A stretch of 64,000 nucleotides of DNA from Granulicella arctica. GTDB taxonomy: Bacteria; Acidobacteriota; Terriglobia; Terriglobales; Acidobacteriaceae. Where the stretch lies: assembly GCF_013410065.1 (NCBI RefSeq), contig NZ_JACCCW010000001.1, positions 1,111,187-1,175,186 on the forward strand, given 5' to 3'. Under the pieces are notes generated by a model that did no database searches, was not told where the DNA came from, and saw only the letters and a list, made by a program, of their open reading frames with translations. Position 1 is the stretch's first letter; each line of letters begins with the position of its first letter. The translations under genes and the position numbers were made by a program. Below are positions 25,580 through 34,941 of this stretch, piece by piece.

Positions 25580-28257
25580 TGCGAAAGCTACGGGCGTTGT
25601 GGCGGCGGGTGTGTGGGACGGTCGATGCGGAAGCGGCGGACAGAGAGTTTGCTGACGAGCTGGAGAGTCATCTTGCGATGCATATTGAGGACAACCTGCG
25701 CGCTGGTATGAGCTTGCAGGAGGCGCGGCGGCAGGCGCTGATTCGACTGGGCGGGGTTGAACAGACGCGGCAGGCTTATCGTGAGCGGCGGACGCTGCCG
25801 TGGGTTGAGCCGCTGTGGCAGGACGTGCGTTTTGGGATGCGGATGCTGCGGAAGAGTCCGGCGTTTACTGCCATCGCTGTTGTGACGCTGGCGCTGGGGA
25901 TCGGCGCGAATACGGCGATCTTCTCGATCGTCAATGGAGTGCTTCTTAACCCGCTGCCCTTTCCACATCCGGAGCAGTTGGTGGTGTTGCATGAGAGCAA
26001 GCCGAACTTTGAGTTTGGCGCCATCTCGTACCCGAACTTTCAGGATTGGCAGAAGAGCAACCACACGTTTTCGTCGATGGCGGTCTCACGTGGGTATTAC
26101 TTCAGTCTTACCGGCATGGGCGTGGCGGAGCAGCTTGATGGCCAATTTATGACGTCGGATTTTTTTGAGACGCTGGGGGTGAATCCGCTGCTTGGGCGCA
26201 CGTTTACGCAGGCGGAGGAGCAGCCCGGTGCAGGGCCGGTCGTGCTGATTAGCGAGGGGCTGTGGAGACGGAGGTTTGGAGGCTCGCCGGATGTGCTTGG
26301 CAAAGGTATTTCGCTTGAGGGAAAGAGCTACTCGATTATCGGTGTGATTCCGGCGAGCTTCCATCTTGTTGCAGGGCCCTTGCGCAGCCGGGATGTCTAC
26401 GTTCCGATGGGGCAATGGAGAAATCCGGGGCTTACTGAGCGCGCCGCGGGGATGGGTATCCGTGGAGTTGCGCGGCTGAAGCCGGGTGTGAGCGTGGAGC
26501 AGGCAAACGCCGATATGGCGCGGGTGACGGGGAATCTTGCGAATGCTTTTCCGGATGTGGACAAAGGCATTGGCGCGAAGCTGGTTCCTCTGAAGGAGCA
26601 GTTGGTAGGGGATGTGCGGCCGTTTCTGCTGGTGTTGATGGCCGCTGTGGGCTTTGTGTTGCTGATCGCTTGCGTGAATGTGGCGAGCCTGATGCTGGCG
26701 CGCTCGACGGCTCGGATGAGGGAGTTCGCATTGCGGACGGCACTGGGCGCGAGCCGGGTGCGGATGATTCGGCAGCTGCTTACAGAGAGCTTGATGCTGG
26801 CGACGGTAGCGGGTGGGCTTGGGCTGATGCTTGCGGTGTGGGGGACTCATGCCGGGCTGAAGCTTCTGCCCGAAGCGTTGCCGCGCGGGGAGGAGATTGG
26901 GCTCGACCTTCGCGTGCTGCTCTTCACGATGGCGACTTCGCTGTTGGCGGGGATCTTCTTTGGGCTGATGCCTGCGTTCAAGACATCACAGGCCGATCCG
27001 AATACGGCGCTCAAAGAAGGTGGGCGTGGCGCAAGCGGTACACGCCATCGTGCGCAGAGCGTTTTTGTTATTGCGGAGATCGCGATTGCGCTGGTGCTGC
27101 TGATTGGTGCGGGGCTGATGGTGCGTAGTTTGAAGCGGCTGTGGAGTGTCGATCCGGGGTTCAATCCGCGGAATGTGTTGACCTTCGGCTATACGCTTCC
27201 GCCTTCGATGATCCATGGGAATCCTGACGCTATACGAGCTGCTTATCGTAGCTTCGATGATGCGCTTGCGGCGATCCCGGGAGTAAGCGCGGTGTCGCAG
27301 TCGTGGGGCGGACTGCCGATGGAGGGCGATGACGATACTTTGTTTTGGCTGGATGGGCAGCCAAAGCCGGCCAATACGGATGGGATGTACGGAACGCTCA
27401 TCTACAACGTGGGGCCGGATTATCTGAAGGCTATGGGGATTCCGTTGCAGCGTGGGAGATTTTTTAATGCGCACGATGATGAACGATCTCCGCTGGTTGG
27501 TGTGATCGATGATGTGTTTGCGGAGAAGTACTTTCCGGGTCAGGACCCAATCGGGAGGCGCATTGTGCTGGACGATCGGGGGCGGACGATGGAGATCGTC
27601 GGGGTTGTTGGCCATGTGAAGCAGTGGGGGCTCGATGCGGACGATGCCCATCCGCTGCGGGTGCAGTTGTATATGGCGTGGATGCAGAGCCCGGACGATT
27701 TTGTGGGCCTTGCTCCTTCGGGCGTCAATGCGGTGGTGCGGTACACGGGCAGTCTGACGAGCGTATCGGATGCTATTCGCCACAACATTGAGCAGGGGAG
27801 TCACCAGCAGATTGTCTATGATGCTCACACGATGGAGAGCGCCATTGCGGACTCGTTGGCAGAACGCCGCTTTGCGATGGTGCTGCTCGGCGTATTCGCG
27901 GCGCTGGCGCTGCTGCTGGCCAGCGTCGGTATCTATGGGGTGATCGCTTACCTGGTTGGACAGCGCACGCAGGAGATCGGGATTCGTATGGCGCTGGGGG
28001 CACAGCGCATGGATGTGTTGCGCCTGATGCTGTGGGAGGGGATGCGGCTGGCGCTGATGGGTGTCGCGATTGGAGTTGTAGCGGCGCTGGCGCTTACGCG
28101 GTTGATGACAAAGATGATCTATGGCGTCAGTGCGACGGACCCGCTTACTTTTTCCGGAGTTGCGATGGTTTTGATGCTGGCGGCTATTGCGGCCTGCTAT
28201 TTTCCGGCGCTCAAAGCAGCTCGGGTCGATCCGATACAGGCGCTGCGTTCGGAGTAA
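25576..28257 (+). CDS. ADOP-type MacB-like ABC transporter permease
   Basis: Predicted 893-aa inner-membrane permease of the acidobacterial duplicated orphan permease type. The N-terminal soluble segment (REFADELESHLAMHIEDNLRAGMS, of which DELESHLAM is typical) precedes the first membrane helix at about residue 100 (AVVTLALGIGANTAIFSIV). Two MacB periplasmic domains and two FtsX-like three-helix units follow. Each FtsX unit has the characteristic motif: REFALRTALGASRVRMIRQL and QEIGIRMALGAQRMDVLRLM. It ends FPALKAARVDPIQALRSE. No ATPase gene is adjacent, as usual for this group. Export of a toxic or surface compound is the likely role but the substrate is unknown. Confidence 0.94.
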   Translation: MMRKLRALWRRVCGTVDAEAADREFADELESHLAMHIEDNLRAGMSLQEARRQALIRLGGVEQTRQAYRERRTLPWVEPLWQDVRFGMRMLRKSPAFTAIAVVTLALGIGANTAIFSIVNGVLLNPLPFPHPEQLVVLHESKPNFEFGAISYPNFQDWQKSNHTFSSMAVSRGYYFSLTGMGVAEQLDGQFMTSDFFETLGVNPLLGRTFTQAEEQPGAGPVVLISEGLWRRRFGGSPDVLGKGISLEGKSYSIIGVIPASFHLVAGPLRSRDVYVPMGQWRNPGLTERAAGMGIRGVARLKPGVSVEQANADMARVTGNLANAFPDVDKGIGAKLVPLKEQLVGDVRPFLLVLMAAVGFVLLIACVNVASLMLARSTARMREFALRTALGASRVRMIRQLLTESLMLATVAGGLGLMLAVWGTHAGLKLLPEALPRGEEIGLDLRVLLFTMATSLLAGIFFGLMPAFKTSQADPNTALKEGGRGASGTRHRAQSVFVIAEIAIALVLLIGAGLMVRSLKRLWSVDPGFNPRNVLTFGYTLPPSMIHGNPDAIRAAYRSFDDALAAIPGVSAVSQSWGGLPMEGDDDTLFWLDGQPKPANTDGMYGTLIYNVGPDYLKAMGIPLQRGRFFNAHDDERSPLVGVIDDVFAEKYFPGQDPIGRRIVLDDRGRTMEIVGVVGHVKQWGLDADDAHPLRVQLYMAWMQSPDDFVGLAPSGVNAVVRYTGSLTSVSDAIRHNIEQGSHQQIVYDAHTMESAIADSLAERRFAMVLLGVFAALALLLASVGIYGVIAYLVGQRTQEIGIRMALGAQRMDVLRLMLWEGMRLALMGVAIGVVAALALTRLMTKMIYGVSATDPLTFSGVAMVLMLAAIAACYFPALKAARVDPIQALRSE

Positions 28258-28330
28258 GAGGCTCGATGCGAGGGCTGCGAGCGGTGTGGATGCGGAGTTG
28301 CGATGTGTTGCGCCATCCTGGAAAGGACAG

Positions 28331-28376
28331 GGGCCGCCGAACTGGAAGATGGCTTCCGTATCGGCGGCCCTGCTTG
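28331..28376. terminator. Probable bidirectional terminator
   Basis: GGGCCGCCGA (28331-28340) pairs perfectly with TCGGCGGCCC (28361-28370) around a 20-nt loop, between two convergent genes. T-rich bases follow on both sides (TGCTTGTGTTTG on +, CTGTCCTTTCC on -), though neither tract is pure T. Confidence 0.5.
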
Positions 28377-28396
28377 TGTTTGTAGACGGATTGATA

Positions 28397-31300
28397 TTAG
28401 AACTCGAAGCGCAGACCGAGTTCCATGATGCGACGGCCCTCACGGAGCGGCGCATACCCGAACTGAGTGTTCGCAGATCCGATCGAGTTGAGGAGTGCCT
28501 GATTGACGGTCGTCGTCGTACTGTTCTGGCTGAACTGCAACGTGTAGTTATTCGAGTTTACGGAGGTGAAGGAGTTGTTTGCGTGGTTGATGAAGTTGAA
28601 TGCCGCTACTCGTAGCTGCACGCTTGTACCGTGCGACAGTTCGAAGCGCTTCGCGGCGGTCAGGTCCGAATTGAAGAAGCCCGGGCCGGGGAGATGCCCG
28701 TACCGATACGCTCCGTCGGTGCCGAGCTCCGGCAAGGAGAAGGCGTTCCCGTTCACATACTGATGCGAAGCCGTGCGCTGCTGCGGGATGCCCACGATGC
28801 GTGGTTGCAGATTCACGTCCGGCGTACCCAGGATGCTTGTGTTGCCGACGCCAATCGTGCAGGTGCCAGTGCCTGCGGTTGTCGCGCAGGTGCTGGTACT
28901 GCTGCCGGTGGTCGCCGTCGCGCCCACTGGAACGGTGATTGAGCCGGAGATGCCGAAGTTGGAGCTGATCACCGACGGCAGGTTCTGGCCGCTCTGGTAG
29001 TTTGAGATGCCCGAGATCGACCAGCCATTGGTGACGCTGCCGATCCAGCGGTTGCGCACAAGCTGGCCAAAGTCATACGAGTACGATGCGTTGAAGATGT
29101 TGCGCCGGTCGAATGTCATAAAGCTGTAGTCGTTGGCATAGTTGATCGGGTCTGCCGGGTAGCTGCCGGTTGCGGATCCGCCGATGCCGAGGATGCCCAG
29201 GGCCTTGGACCAGGTGTAGTTGACGTTGTAGTGAGCGTGGCCTGTCTGCCGCGTCAGGCCGACCTGCAGCCCGTTGTAGTTTGCGTAGGCGTTGTGCGTG
29301 GGCACGTACACATGGTTGTAGAGCGGGTACTTTTTGAACGTGTCGATGTGTGACTGATCCAGCGATCCGACGCTGACATTCGTGCCGCCCGCTGCCGGCC
29401 CGAAGAAGGGAAAGACCGTGCCTGCTGTCGCAGCGGTGTCGGTGCGGGAGTTGGGTTGTGGCTGGAAGAGGCTACCGACGGGTAGCGAGTTGAGGTCATC
29501 GAGCGCAGTGTTCTGCGTCGAGCCGTCGTTCAACAGCTTGTCGCTTACGTTGCCGACGTATGCGATCTCGAGCAGCATCCTGGCTGGAAGCTGTTGATCG
29601 ATGGAGAGGTTGTAGGTGCGCACCCGCGGCTCTTCATCGTCGGTTGCGTTGAACGCGTAGACTGAGCTGTCCGGGGTAAAGGATCCGGGTACGCTCGCCT
29701 TCGACTGGTAGGAGCTTACGGAGGAGAGCATCAGCGGCCCGTTCACGTTATAGGTGCGTAGTCCAAGCACGGTCTGACTCTGGTTGGAGGCGTCGTTATA
29801 GGCGTCATGCGCGCGATAGATGCCGAATCCGCCGCGCAGGACCGTGCCGCCCGTCCCCGCTATATCCCATGCGAAGCCGAGCCGTGGCTCCACGAAGCCC
29901 CAGCGCGTTGGGCGACCGCCGCTGGGAATCGCCGCGTTGCGCGCGTGCCAATCCAGGCCCGGCAGCAGCGGGTTCGAATCGGCCGCGTAGGCCGCCGCAG
30001 AGAAGATCGCGACGCCCTGGTTGTGCGAGTCCTGCCACGGCGTCTGATGCTCGAGGCGCACGCCGGCATCCAACGATAGACGCGGCAACACACTCCAGTG
30101 GTCTTGCAGATATCCTGCGAGGTTCCAGAAGTAGAGGTTCGGCTCCGGCAGGATGTTCGTCTGGCTGTACTGGAAGATGTAGCCTTCGCCGAAGTCCGCC
30201 AGATAGTTGCCGCCGCTGCCGCTGCCGACAGGGCCGGTGCCGTGCAGCGTTCCTTGTACGGGATCGGTGATCAGCTCGCTGATGTAGTAGAGGTTCACCG
30301 TGCCGTTTGTGTTGACGAAGGGGGCTACCTGGGGATTGCTGTCGAACTGGTAGAACACGCCGCCGCGTATGGTGTGCTGGCCGAACACCTTCGTCAGGTT
30401 GTCACCGGCGATCCGTACCTGCTTCTTCGCGAAGATGCCGCCGTAGGTGGTGTCGGGCGTGCGCAGCAGGGGCAGGCCGTCGTTGCCGTAGTCTTCGAGC
30501 GTGGGCTGCACCTTGCTGCCGTTCTGAAAGACGCCTTGATAGGGGTTGTTCTCGGTCGCGGAGGGCGTCCTGTCGACGAAGTTCTGCGCGAAGTACGCGC
30601 CTGCGGCGTAGGCTTCGTTCGTCAGCGACGACCCGAAGATGTGCGTGTAGTTCAGGCTCGCCGAATGCGACACGACTGTGCTGATCAGGCCGCCGCCGGG
30701 GATGTTGATGCCGCCAAGGCCGCCGCGCGCGGAGTAGTACTCGTTCTGCGGCACGCCGCCTGCGCCCTTTTCGATGGTGTATGTGCCGAAGATCTTGTTG
30801 TTGTCGCTCGCGGCCAGGTCGAACCGGCCATGCGCCTCCCATAGGTTGTTCTGCACCAGGTTGGTGGTGATCCAGTTGTACGTGCCGGTGCTTGCGGTGT
30901 TGGGGAGCGGCATCTCGTTCAGCACGATCTTGCCGAGGGGATCGAGGTTGTTGCCGATGTTGCCGTTCGCGAGGGCTGAGCCGTTCGGAGCGGTTACGGG
31001 TACGCGGCAGATGTTCACGTCCGGAACATAGCCGGTCGACGAGCCGTTGTAGGAGCAGGCACCGCCTGCTGGATCGACGCTGTATGCGGTACCCAGATAC
31101 TGTTGCACCTGCGCCTGGCTGAAGTCGCCCTGCCGCATGCCTGCAGTCGGGACCAAGGCCGTCAGCGTGGCGCCGGACGCGCTGCCATACGCGTACACAT
31201 TGCGCTGCGCGTAGTCTTCTGCGCCGACGAAGAAGGTCAGCTTCTTATTGCGGTTCAGGCTCGTGCCGGGGATCTTGAACGGTCCACCGAACGTAAAGCC

Positions 31301-32281
31301 GGGGTATACAAAACGATCGGGTGGTTTCAACTGGTCGCTGTATTTTGCGATCCAGTCGGTCGAGTTAAGCTGCGAGGTGCGGGCATAGGTGTACAGCGAG
31401 CCGTGATAGCTCGATCCGCCCGACTTGCCCACTGCGTTGATCACGATGGGCCCGTGTGCGGTTTCGGCGTTGAAGCTGGAGGTCGAGATTTTGACCTCGG
31501 CGACCTCTTCGTAGTTGATGTTCTGGAGCGCTCCGCCAAAGGCACCGGGGTCGGTGATGTCGACGCCGTCGGAGAGGAGAGCCTGGCCATTGACCGGCGT
31601 TCCATTCGCGGCGTACTGACCGAGCGCGCCCCCCGGATTCACCTGTGAAGGATCGTAGCCAGCGTTGTCGAAGGTGCCTGAGCCTCCTCTAGAGATCGCG
31701 AATCCGGGCAGGATCTTCAGCAGCTCTGTCACGTCGCGGCCTTCCACGGAAAGACGCTGAATCTCCTGGGACGAGATCAAGGAGCTCTGCTCGCCCGAAT
31801 CGATATTGACCGTGTTTGACGTCATCGACACATCTACCGTCTCGGTTACGCTGCCTGGCTGGAGCTTGATCTCGCGCACGGAGCTTTGGTCGCCGGGGTT
31901 CAGATGCAGGCCCTTCTCCTGAAAGGTCTTGAACCCGGTTGCCGTAATCGCGACCTGATAGTCGCCGGTCGGCACGGCCGCGAAGACAAACACGCCCGAC
32001 CCATTGCTGGTGGACGTGCGCACGTCGCCGCTCGCGGTGTTGGTCAGCGTGACACTTGCATTGGGCACGACGGCGCCCGTTGTATCGGTCACCGTGCCAC
32101 CGAGTGTCGCGGTGGTTACTTGTCCGTAGGCTACAGGCGTCAACCGCAGACTGCTTGTGGTCATCACTAGCAGGGCGGCGTATACACATGCCCTTATCCA
32201 CGTTCCTGTGGTGTTAACAAAAATCTTCATATGCGTCCCTCGCTCCTCGAATGTTTGCAGCCGACTGTTATTGATACGCAT
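28397..32281 (-). CDS. TonB-dependent receptor with N-terminal carboxypeptidase-regulatory domain (Oar-like)
   Basis: Predicted 1294-aa outer-membrane protein of the large acidobacterial TonB-dependent receptor group. A signal peptide ends near VAYGQ. A carboxypeptidase-regulatory-like beta-sandwich follows (ATLGGTVTDTTGAVVPNASV type, about residues 55-140), then a plug domain (SSLISSQEIQRLSVEGRDVTELLKILPG part) and a long barrel ending in MELGLRFEF with a terminal Phe. It would take up large carbohydrates, peptides or chelates, powered by TonB. The ATG at 32281 has AGGGAGA upstream; an ATG at 32230 would give a more standard signal peptide. G/C skew over this gene is weaker than in its neighbours. 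No SusD-like partner is present. Confidence 0.93.
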   Translation of the reverse strand: MRINNSRLQTFEERGTHMKIFVNTTGTWIRACVYAALLVMTTSSLRLTPVAYGQVTTATLGGTVTDTTGAVVPNASVTLTNTASGDVRTSTSNGSGVFVFAAVPTGDYQVAITATGFKTFQEKGLHLNPGDQSSVREIKLQPGSVTETVDVSMTSNTVNIDSGEQSSLISSQEIQRLSVEGRDVTELLKILPGFAISRGGSGTFDNAGYDPSQVNPGGALGQYAANGTPVNGQALLSDGVDITDPGAFGGALQNINYEEVAEVKISTSSFNAETAHGPIVINAVGKSGGSSYHGSLYTYARTSQLNSTDWIAKYSDQLKPPDRFVYPGFTFGGPFKIPGTSLNRNKKLTFFVGAEDYAQRNVYAYGSASGATLTALVPTAGMRQGDFSQAQVQQYLGTAYSVDPAGGACSYNGSSTGYVPDVNICRVPVTAPNGSALANGNIGNNLDPLGKIVLNEMPLPNTASTGTYNWITTNLVQNNLWEAHGRFDLAASDNNKIFGTYTIEKGAGGVPQNEYYSARGGLGGINIPGGGLISTVVSHSASLNYTHIFGSSLTNEAYAAGAYFAQNFVDRTPSATENNPYQGVFQNGSKVQPTLEDYGNDGLPLLRTPDTTYGGIFAKKQVRIAGDNLTKVFGQHTIRGGVFYQFDSNPQVAPFVNTNGTVNLYYISELITDPVQGTLHGTGPVGSGSGGNYLADFGEGYIFQYSQTNILPEPNLYFWNLAGYLQDHWSVLPRLSLDAGVRLEHQTPWQDSHNQGVAIFSAAAYAADSNPLLPGLDWHARNAAIPSGGRPTRWGFVEPRLGFAWDIAGTGGTVLRGGFGIYRAHDAYNDASNQSQTVLGLRTYNVNGPLMLSSVSSYQSKASVPGSFTPDSSVYAFNATDDEEPRVRTYNLSIDQQLPARMLLEIAYVGNVSDKLLNDGSTQNTALDDLNSLPVGSLFQPQPNSRTDTAATAGTVFPFFGPAAGGTNVSVGSLDQSHIDTFKKYPLYNHVYVPTHNAYANYNGLQVGLTRQTGHAHYNVNYTWSKALGILGIGGSATGSYPADPINYANDYSFMTFDRRNIFNASYSYDFGQLVRNRWIGSVTNGWSISGISNYQSGQNLPSVISSNFGISGSITVPVGATATTGSSTSTCATTAGTGTCTIGVGNTSILGTPDVNLQPRIVGIPQQRTASHQYVNGNAFSLPELGTDGAYRYGHLPGPGFFNSDLTAAKRFELSHGTSVQLRVAAFNFINHANNSFTSVNSNNYTLQFSQNSTTTTVNQALLNSIGSANTQFGYAPLREGRRIMELGLRFEF

Positions 32282-32586
32282 CGTGTCTCCCTCTACAGGA
32301 TGAAAATGGCCGTCCGTGCTTGATCTCGAGATGAGCTTTCTCGTAGACCCGTATGTTTAGGCCAAGACCTGACCAATGCATCAAACTCCAGCACTGAAAC
32401 GATTAGGTTGGCTTTGTACACCTCTGCAAAGATGTTTGTCAACTGCTTTGCGTACTGCTCCTTCGGGCACCTTGCGGGGACCGGTCACGGACGTTGAGCT
32501 GTTCGCGTCTGAAGCGGTGCACGTCTGTGTGTGGGGAGTAACGCAGGGTGAGCTGCCGGTGCGGACTGAATCACTAGCAAGCGGAA
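32282..32586. other. Intergenic region upstream of the TonB-dependent receptor
   Basis: Must hold the promoter of the minus-strand receptor gene. A short + frame at 32376-32630 has no ribosome site or recognisable sequence and is not called. I see no repeat or hairpin of note. Confidence 0.4.
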
Positions 32587-32587
32587 T

Positions 32588-32680
32588 CAGCCGAGGAGAC
32601 TATCCGCATTCAATGCGAGACCAGCGGTGATGGTGCCGGCGATCGGCTTCCTGTGGGTTGCCGCCGCTTTCAGTTTATTC
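32588..32680 (-). pseudogene. Duplicated 3'-end fragment of the spike-like gene at 34942
   Basis: The minus strand reads NKLKAAATHRKPIAG then GLALNADSLLG, closely matching the last 30 residues of the 243-aa protein at 34942-35673 (GKLKAAATHLKAIGG then GLALNADSPFG). The match is also clear at DNA level (both contain TATCCGCATTCAATGCGAGA or TGTCCGCATTCAATGCGAGA followed by CCAGCG). The rest of the gene is absent. It directly follows the paralogue at 32679, so the cassette appears to have been duplicated and then eroded. Confidence 0.75.
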
Positions 32681-33434
32681 AAACGGATGCGGGGATGGTC
32701 TCGTCTAATCTTTTCTTTGTCTTTTCCAGAAGCTTTTCGAGGTTGAATCTCGAGAGGATTAAGATGCCCTTGTCTTCTGCGCTTTCGCGTATGTAGATCT
32801 GTGCATCTGCCATCCATCGATCCAGGTTCTCTGAGGTGCAATTTGCAATGCAAGTGCCGCTTATAAGCGGCAGATAGAGAGGATAGGCGGCTAAGCCTTC
32901 TTCCTGGATTGTTGGTTGAAATACATCAAACCAGCCTTGGAGTAGTTGTGCAGCATTACAGGTGTGTAGCACCTGGATCAGTCCAGCAGTACCTGTCATG
33001 ACCTCGCATGCCGATTTTGTGCCTGCGTTGTCGGTATCAAGATGCATCACGCTGTGCATTAATGCGGGAATGGTCGAAGTGTAGTCGCGCTCCAACAGGT
33101 CTTCCGTAGTCCAGTAACGTGGGGGTGGTGCTTCTGGGAGCAAGCCGAGTCCCATCTGTGGGCTCCATTGGCGGCCGTATCGGCTGATGTTGCGAATTGC
33201 ATTGTCTTGATGAAGTTCATCCAGTTGCAAGAAGACTGAGCGTTCGTACGTCATCTCCGCACTTAGAATCTTTAGGAACTGCTGCATGTATTGCAGCAGT
33301 TCCGGACGTTTCTCTATCGCCAGCGGCAGTTTCGGAAGCGGCACGAGATAAGCATGCCAGAGCTCTGCCACCTTTAACACAACGGCTTCAAATAAGTGTT
33401 CTTTAGCGGTCTCAGATTTTGTAGACAAAGCCAT
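32679..33434 (-). CDS. Hypothetical protein, paralogue of the upstream gene
   Basis: Predicted 251-aa cytoplasmic protein without signal or membrane segments. It is related to the 298-aa protein encoded just upstream: both share a final part of the form LPL(I/L)...T.E...W..D...ES..D.G.L.L (here ENLDRWMADAQIYIRESAEDKGIL) and an earlier LLPEAPPP-like segment. The family is not recognised. It overlaps the upstream gene by 23 nt, so the two are translated from one message. Position in the cargo block downstream of VgrG suggests an effector or immunity role; that is inference. It lacks the strong C-bias of the kinase/E2 genes on the same strand. Confidence 0.7.
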   Translation of the reverse strand: MALSTKSETAKEHLFEAVVLKVAELWHAYLVPLPKLPLAIEKRPELLQYMQQFLKILSAEMTYERSVFLQLDELHQDNAIRNISRYGRQWSPQMGLGLLPEAPPPRYWTTEDLLERDYTSTIPALMHSVMHLDTDNAGTKSACEVMTGTAGLIQVLHTCNAAQLLQGWFDVFQPTIQEEGLAAYPLYLPLISGTCIANCTSENLDRWMADAQIYIRESAEDKGILILSRFNLEKLLEKTKKRLDETIPASV

Positions 33435-34308
33435 CCTCTTTCATGGTTCGAATGAGCTCATTGAGTTCATCGTCAAACGCAGGATTTTTGAGCGCGAGTA
33501 GCATGCCGCGGTCTACTTTACTTTCGCAAAAATAAGCGTCGAAGACTGAGAACCATGTTGCACGTTGCTCGACCGTTGCATCCAGCAAGGATGTGCTCGT
33601 CAGGAGGGGCAGGACAAACATTAGCCCCTTGTAGCTCGGTGTCTTACGAAATGGTTCGCCGAAGACGTTCTTACTGTGAGCCAAAAACTTATCTCGCAAA
33701 GAATAAACGGCTTGAATTTCAGAGTGAATCGAATCCGAGTAGGCAGGATGGCTTGTAACGAGTTTGGGAAGCTTGATAACAGGAGGCGTCGTCTCTGGAT
33801 CGGGTGGTAAATAGAGGGTGAGCATGCCTCCGTAGCCGAAAAAGTCAACGCGCTGTTGATCAGGTTTTTTTGAGACGAACCAGTGGAGGTGATCGGGCAT
33901 CCAGCGATTGACGTCGACGGGGGTGCCATCCTTCGAGGCGGCCTGTACCTGCTCCTTCACTGCTTCAAAGTCCGGAAGTTCTTGAGGTGTTGTTCCCGGA
34001 ATTAAAGAGGCTCCAGTCATCGGGATATAGTCACTGCTCGTTTCGGTGAAGCGGTCGAGCAGGTCGGGATAGAGAGATTTGAACTGCAGAAATATTTCTT
34101 CACGAAGAGCGTCGGTCTTTTTTAGATGTGCTGCTAGTCGTCGATGAAACTCCTGTATCCATTCTTTTTGCGGAGGATGCATGGGGTACTTAGAAACGGG
34201 CAGCCAGTAGACCGAGATGTCAATGATCGCCTGAGCGCGAACAAAGGGTTCTATTGTTTTCGGCTCCATCAATTCCAACCGCGAAACTTTTTGTTGTAGT
34301 GGGGGCAT
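33412..34308 (-). CDS. Hypothetical protein, paralogue of the downstream gene
   Basis: Predicted 298-aa soluble protein. Its C-terminal part (RATWFSVFDAYFCESKVDRG) aligns by eye with the corresponding part of the 251-aa protein encoded next. The N-terminal part has YWLPVSKYPMHPPQKEWIQEF, which may match LVPLPKLPLAIEKRPELLQY there. No catalytic motif is evident. Base composition is closer to 48-50% G+C than the neighbouring secretion genes, as often seen for transferred effector-immunity cargo. The ribosome site is weak (GGAAAATATA). Tandem paralogues next to vgrG are commonly immunity proteins, but an effector pair is equally possible from sequence. Confidence 0.7.
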   Translation of the reverse strand: MPPLQQKVSRLELMEPKTIEPFVRAQAIIDISVYWLPVSKYPMHPPQKEWIQEFHRRLAAHLKKTDALREEIFLQFKSLYPDLLDRFTETSSDYIPMTGASLIPGTTPQELPDFEAVKEQVQAASKDGTPVDVNRWMPDHLHWFVSKKPDQQRVDFFGYGGMLTLYLPPDPETTPPVIKLPKLVTSHPAYSDSIHSEIQAVYSLRDKFLAHSKNVFGEPFRKTPSYKGLMFVLPLLTSTSLLDATVEQRATWFSVFDAYFCESKVDRGMLLALKNPAFDDELNELIRTMKEDGFVYKI

Positions 34309-34415
34309 TATATTTTCCGCATTTTCGAATCAAGGAATGATGTAAATTTCGAGGAGCATCGGCGAGAAGTCTTAATTTTGCTTACAAGCTATGTCTCTGT
34401 AACTCATGATTCGTT

Positions 34416-34868
34416 CTAGCGTTCAACGCCAAGAAACTGATTGATTTCATATACGGCCTGGTCTTTGCCGCCGGCTTGATTGAGTTCTGAAAGAAGGCGA
34501 TAGGATCCGTCTGCGAGTTGAATCTGAATCTGGCTCGTGGTCGATCCGGTGTGCAGGGATGCTTCCCTTATTGAGGCGAGGTCAAGCGTCTCGGTCGTCC
34601 AATGAAAGAAGAAATACTTCGTCAGCGTCGCTGTTTTCGATGTCTTATCCAGCGTAAGTCGTGCGCCGGAAGGAATTAAGCCATATACGAGCACGGTGAA
34701 GATAGAAAAACCAATCACCTTACCCATAGGAAAAGGCTTTTTGAACAAGAAGATGGTGAGCGGCCAAAGCGTGATAAGACCTAACGCCAGAAGCATGAGA
34801 AGGTTAATGGGGCTGGTCACCACGAGGCGATTCGGTGAAGCGATGGAATGGATGCTAAAGCCAAACAT
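34416..34868 (-). CDS. Small membrane protein, unknown
   Basis: Predicted 150-aa protein with two closely spaced membrane segments (about residues 19-41, PINLLMLLALGLITLWPLTI, and 51-70, VIGFSIFTVLVYGLIPSG). These are followed by a soluble C-terminal part with beta character (TSKTATLTKYFFFHWTTETL, IQIQLADGSYRLLSEL). The ATG at 34868 has GAGGAAT at good spacing; the longer open frame reaches back into the next gene's end. The family is not recognised. An inner-membrane immunity protein or an accessory of the spike genes would fit the location, but nothing in the sequence proves it. Confidence 0.6.
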   Translation of the reverse strand: MFGFSIHSIASPNRLVVTSPINLLMLLALGLITLWPLTIFLFKKPFPMGKVIGFSIFTVLVYGLIPSGARLTLDKTSKTATLTKYFFFHWTTETLDLASIREASLHTGSTTSQIQIQLADGSYRLLSELNQAGGKDQAVYEINQFLGVER

Positions 34869-34941
34869 AGTTCTTATTCCTCGGCGAAGGGTGAGTGTGA
34901 AGTCCGGGAAGATGCACAGTGCGAAAGAGCCGTTCTGGGAA

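Noticed and set aside
32376..32630. 84-codon + frame upstream of the TonB-dependent receptor
   Set aside because: No ribosome site, no recognisable sequence, and it overlaps the orphan spike-gene fragment on the other strand.
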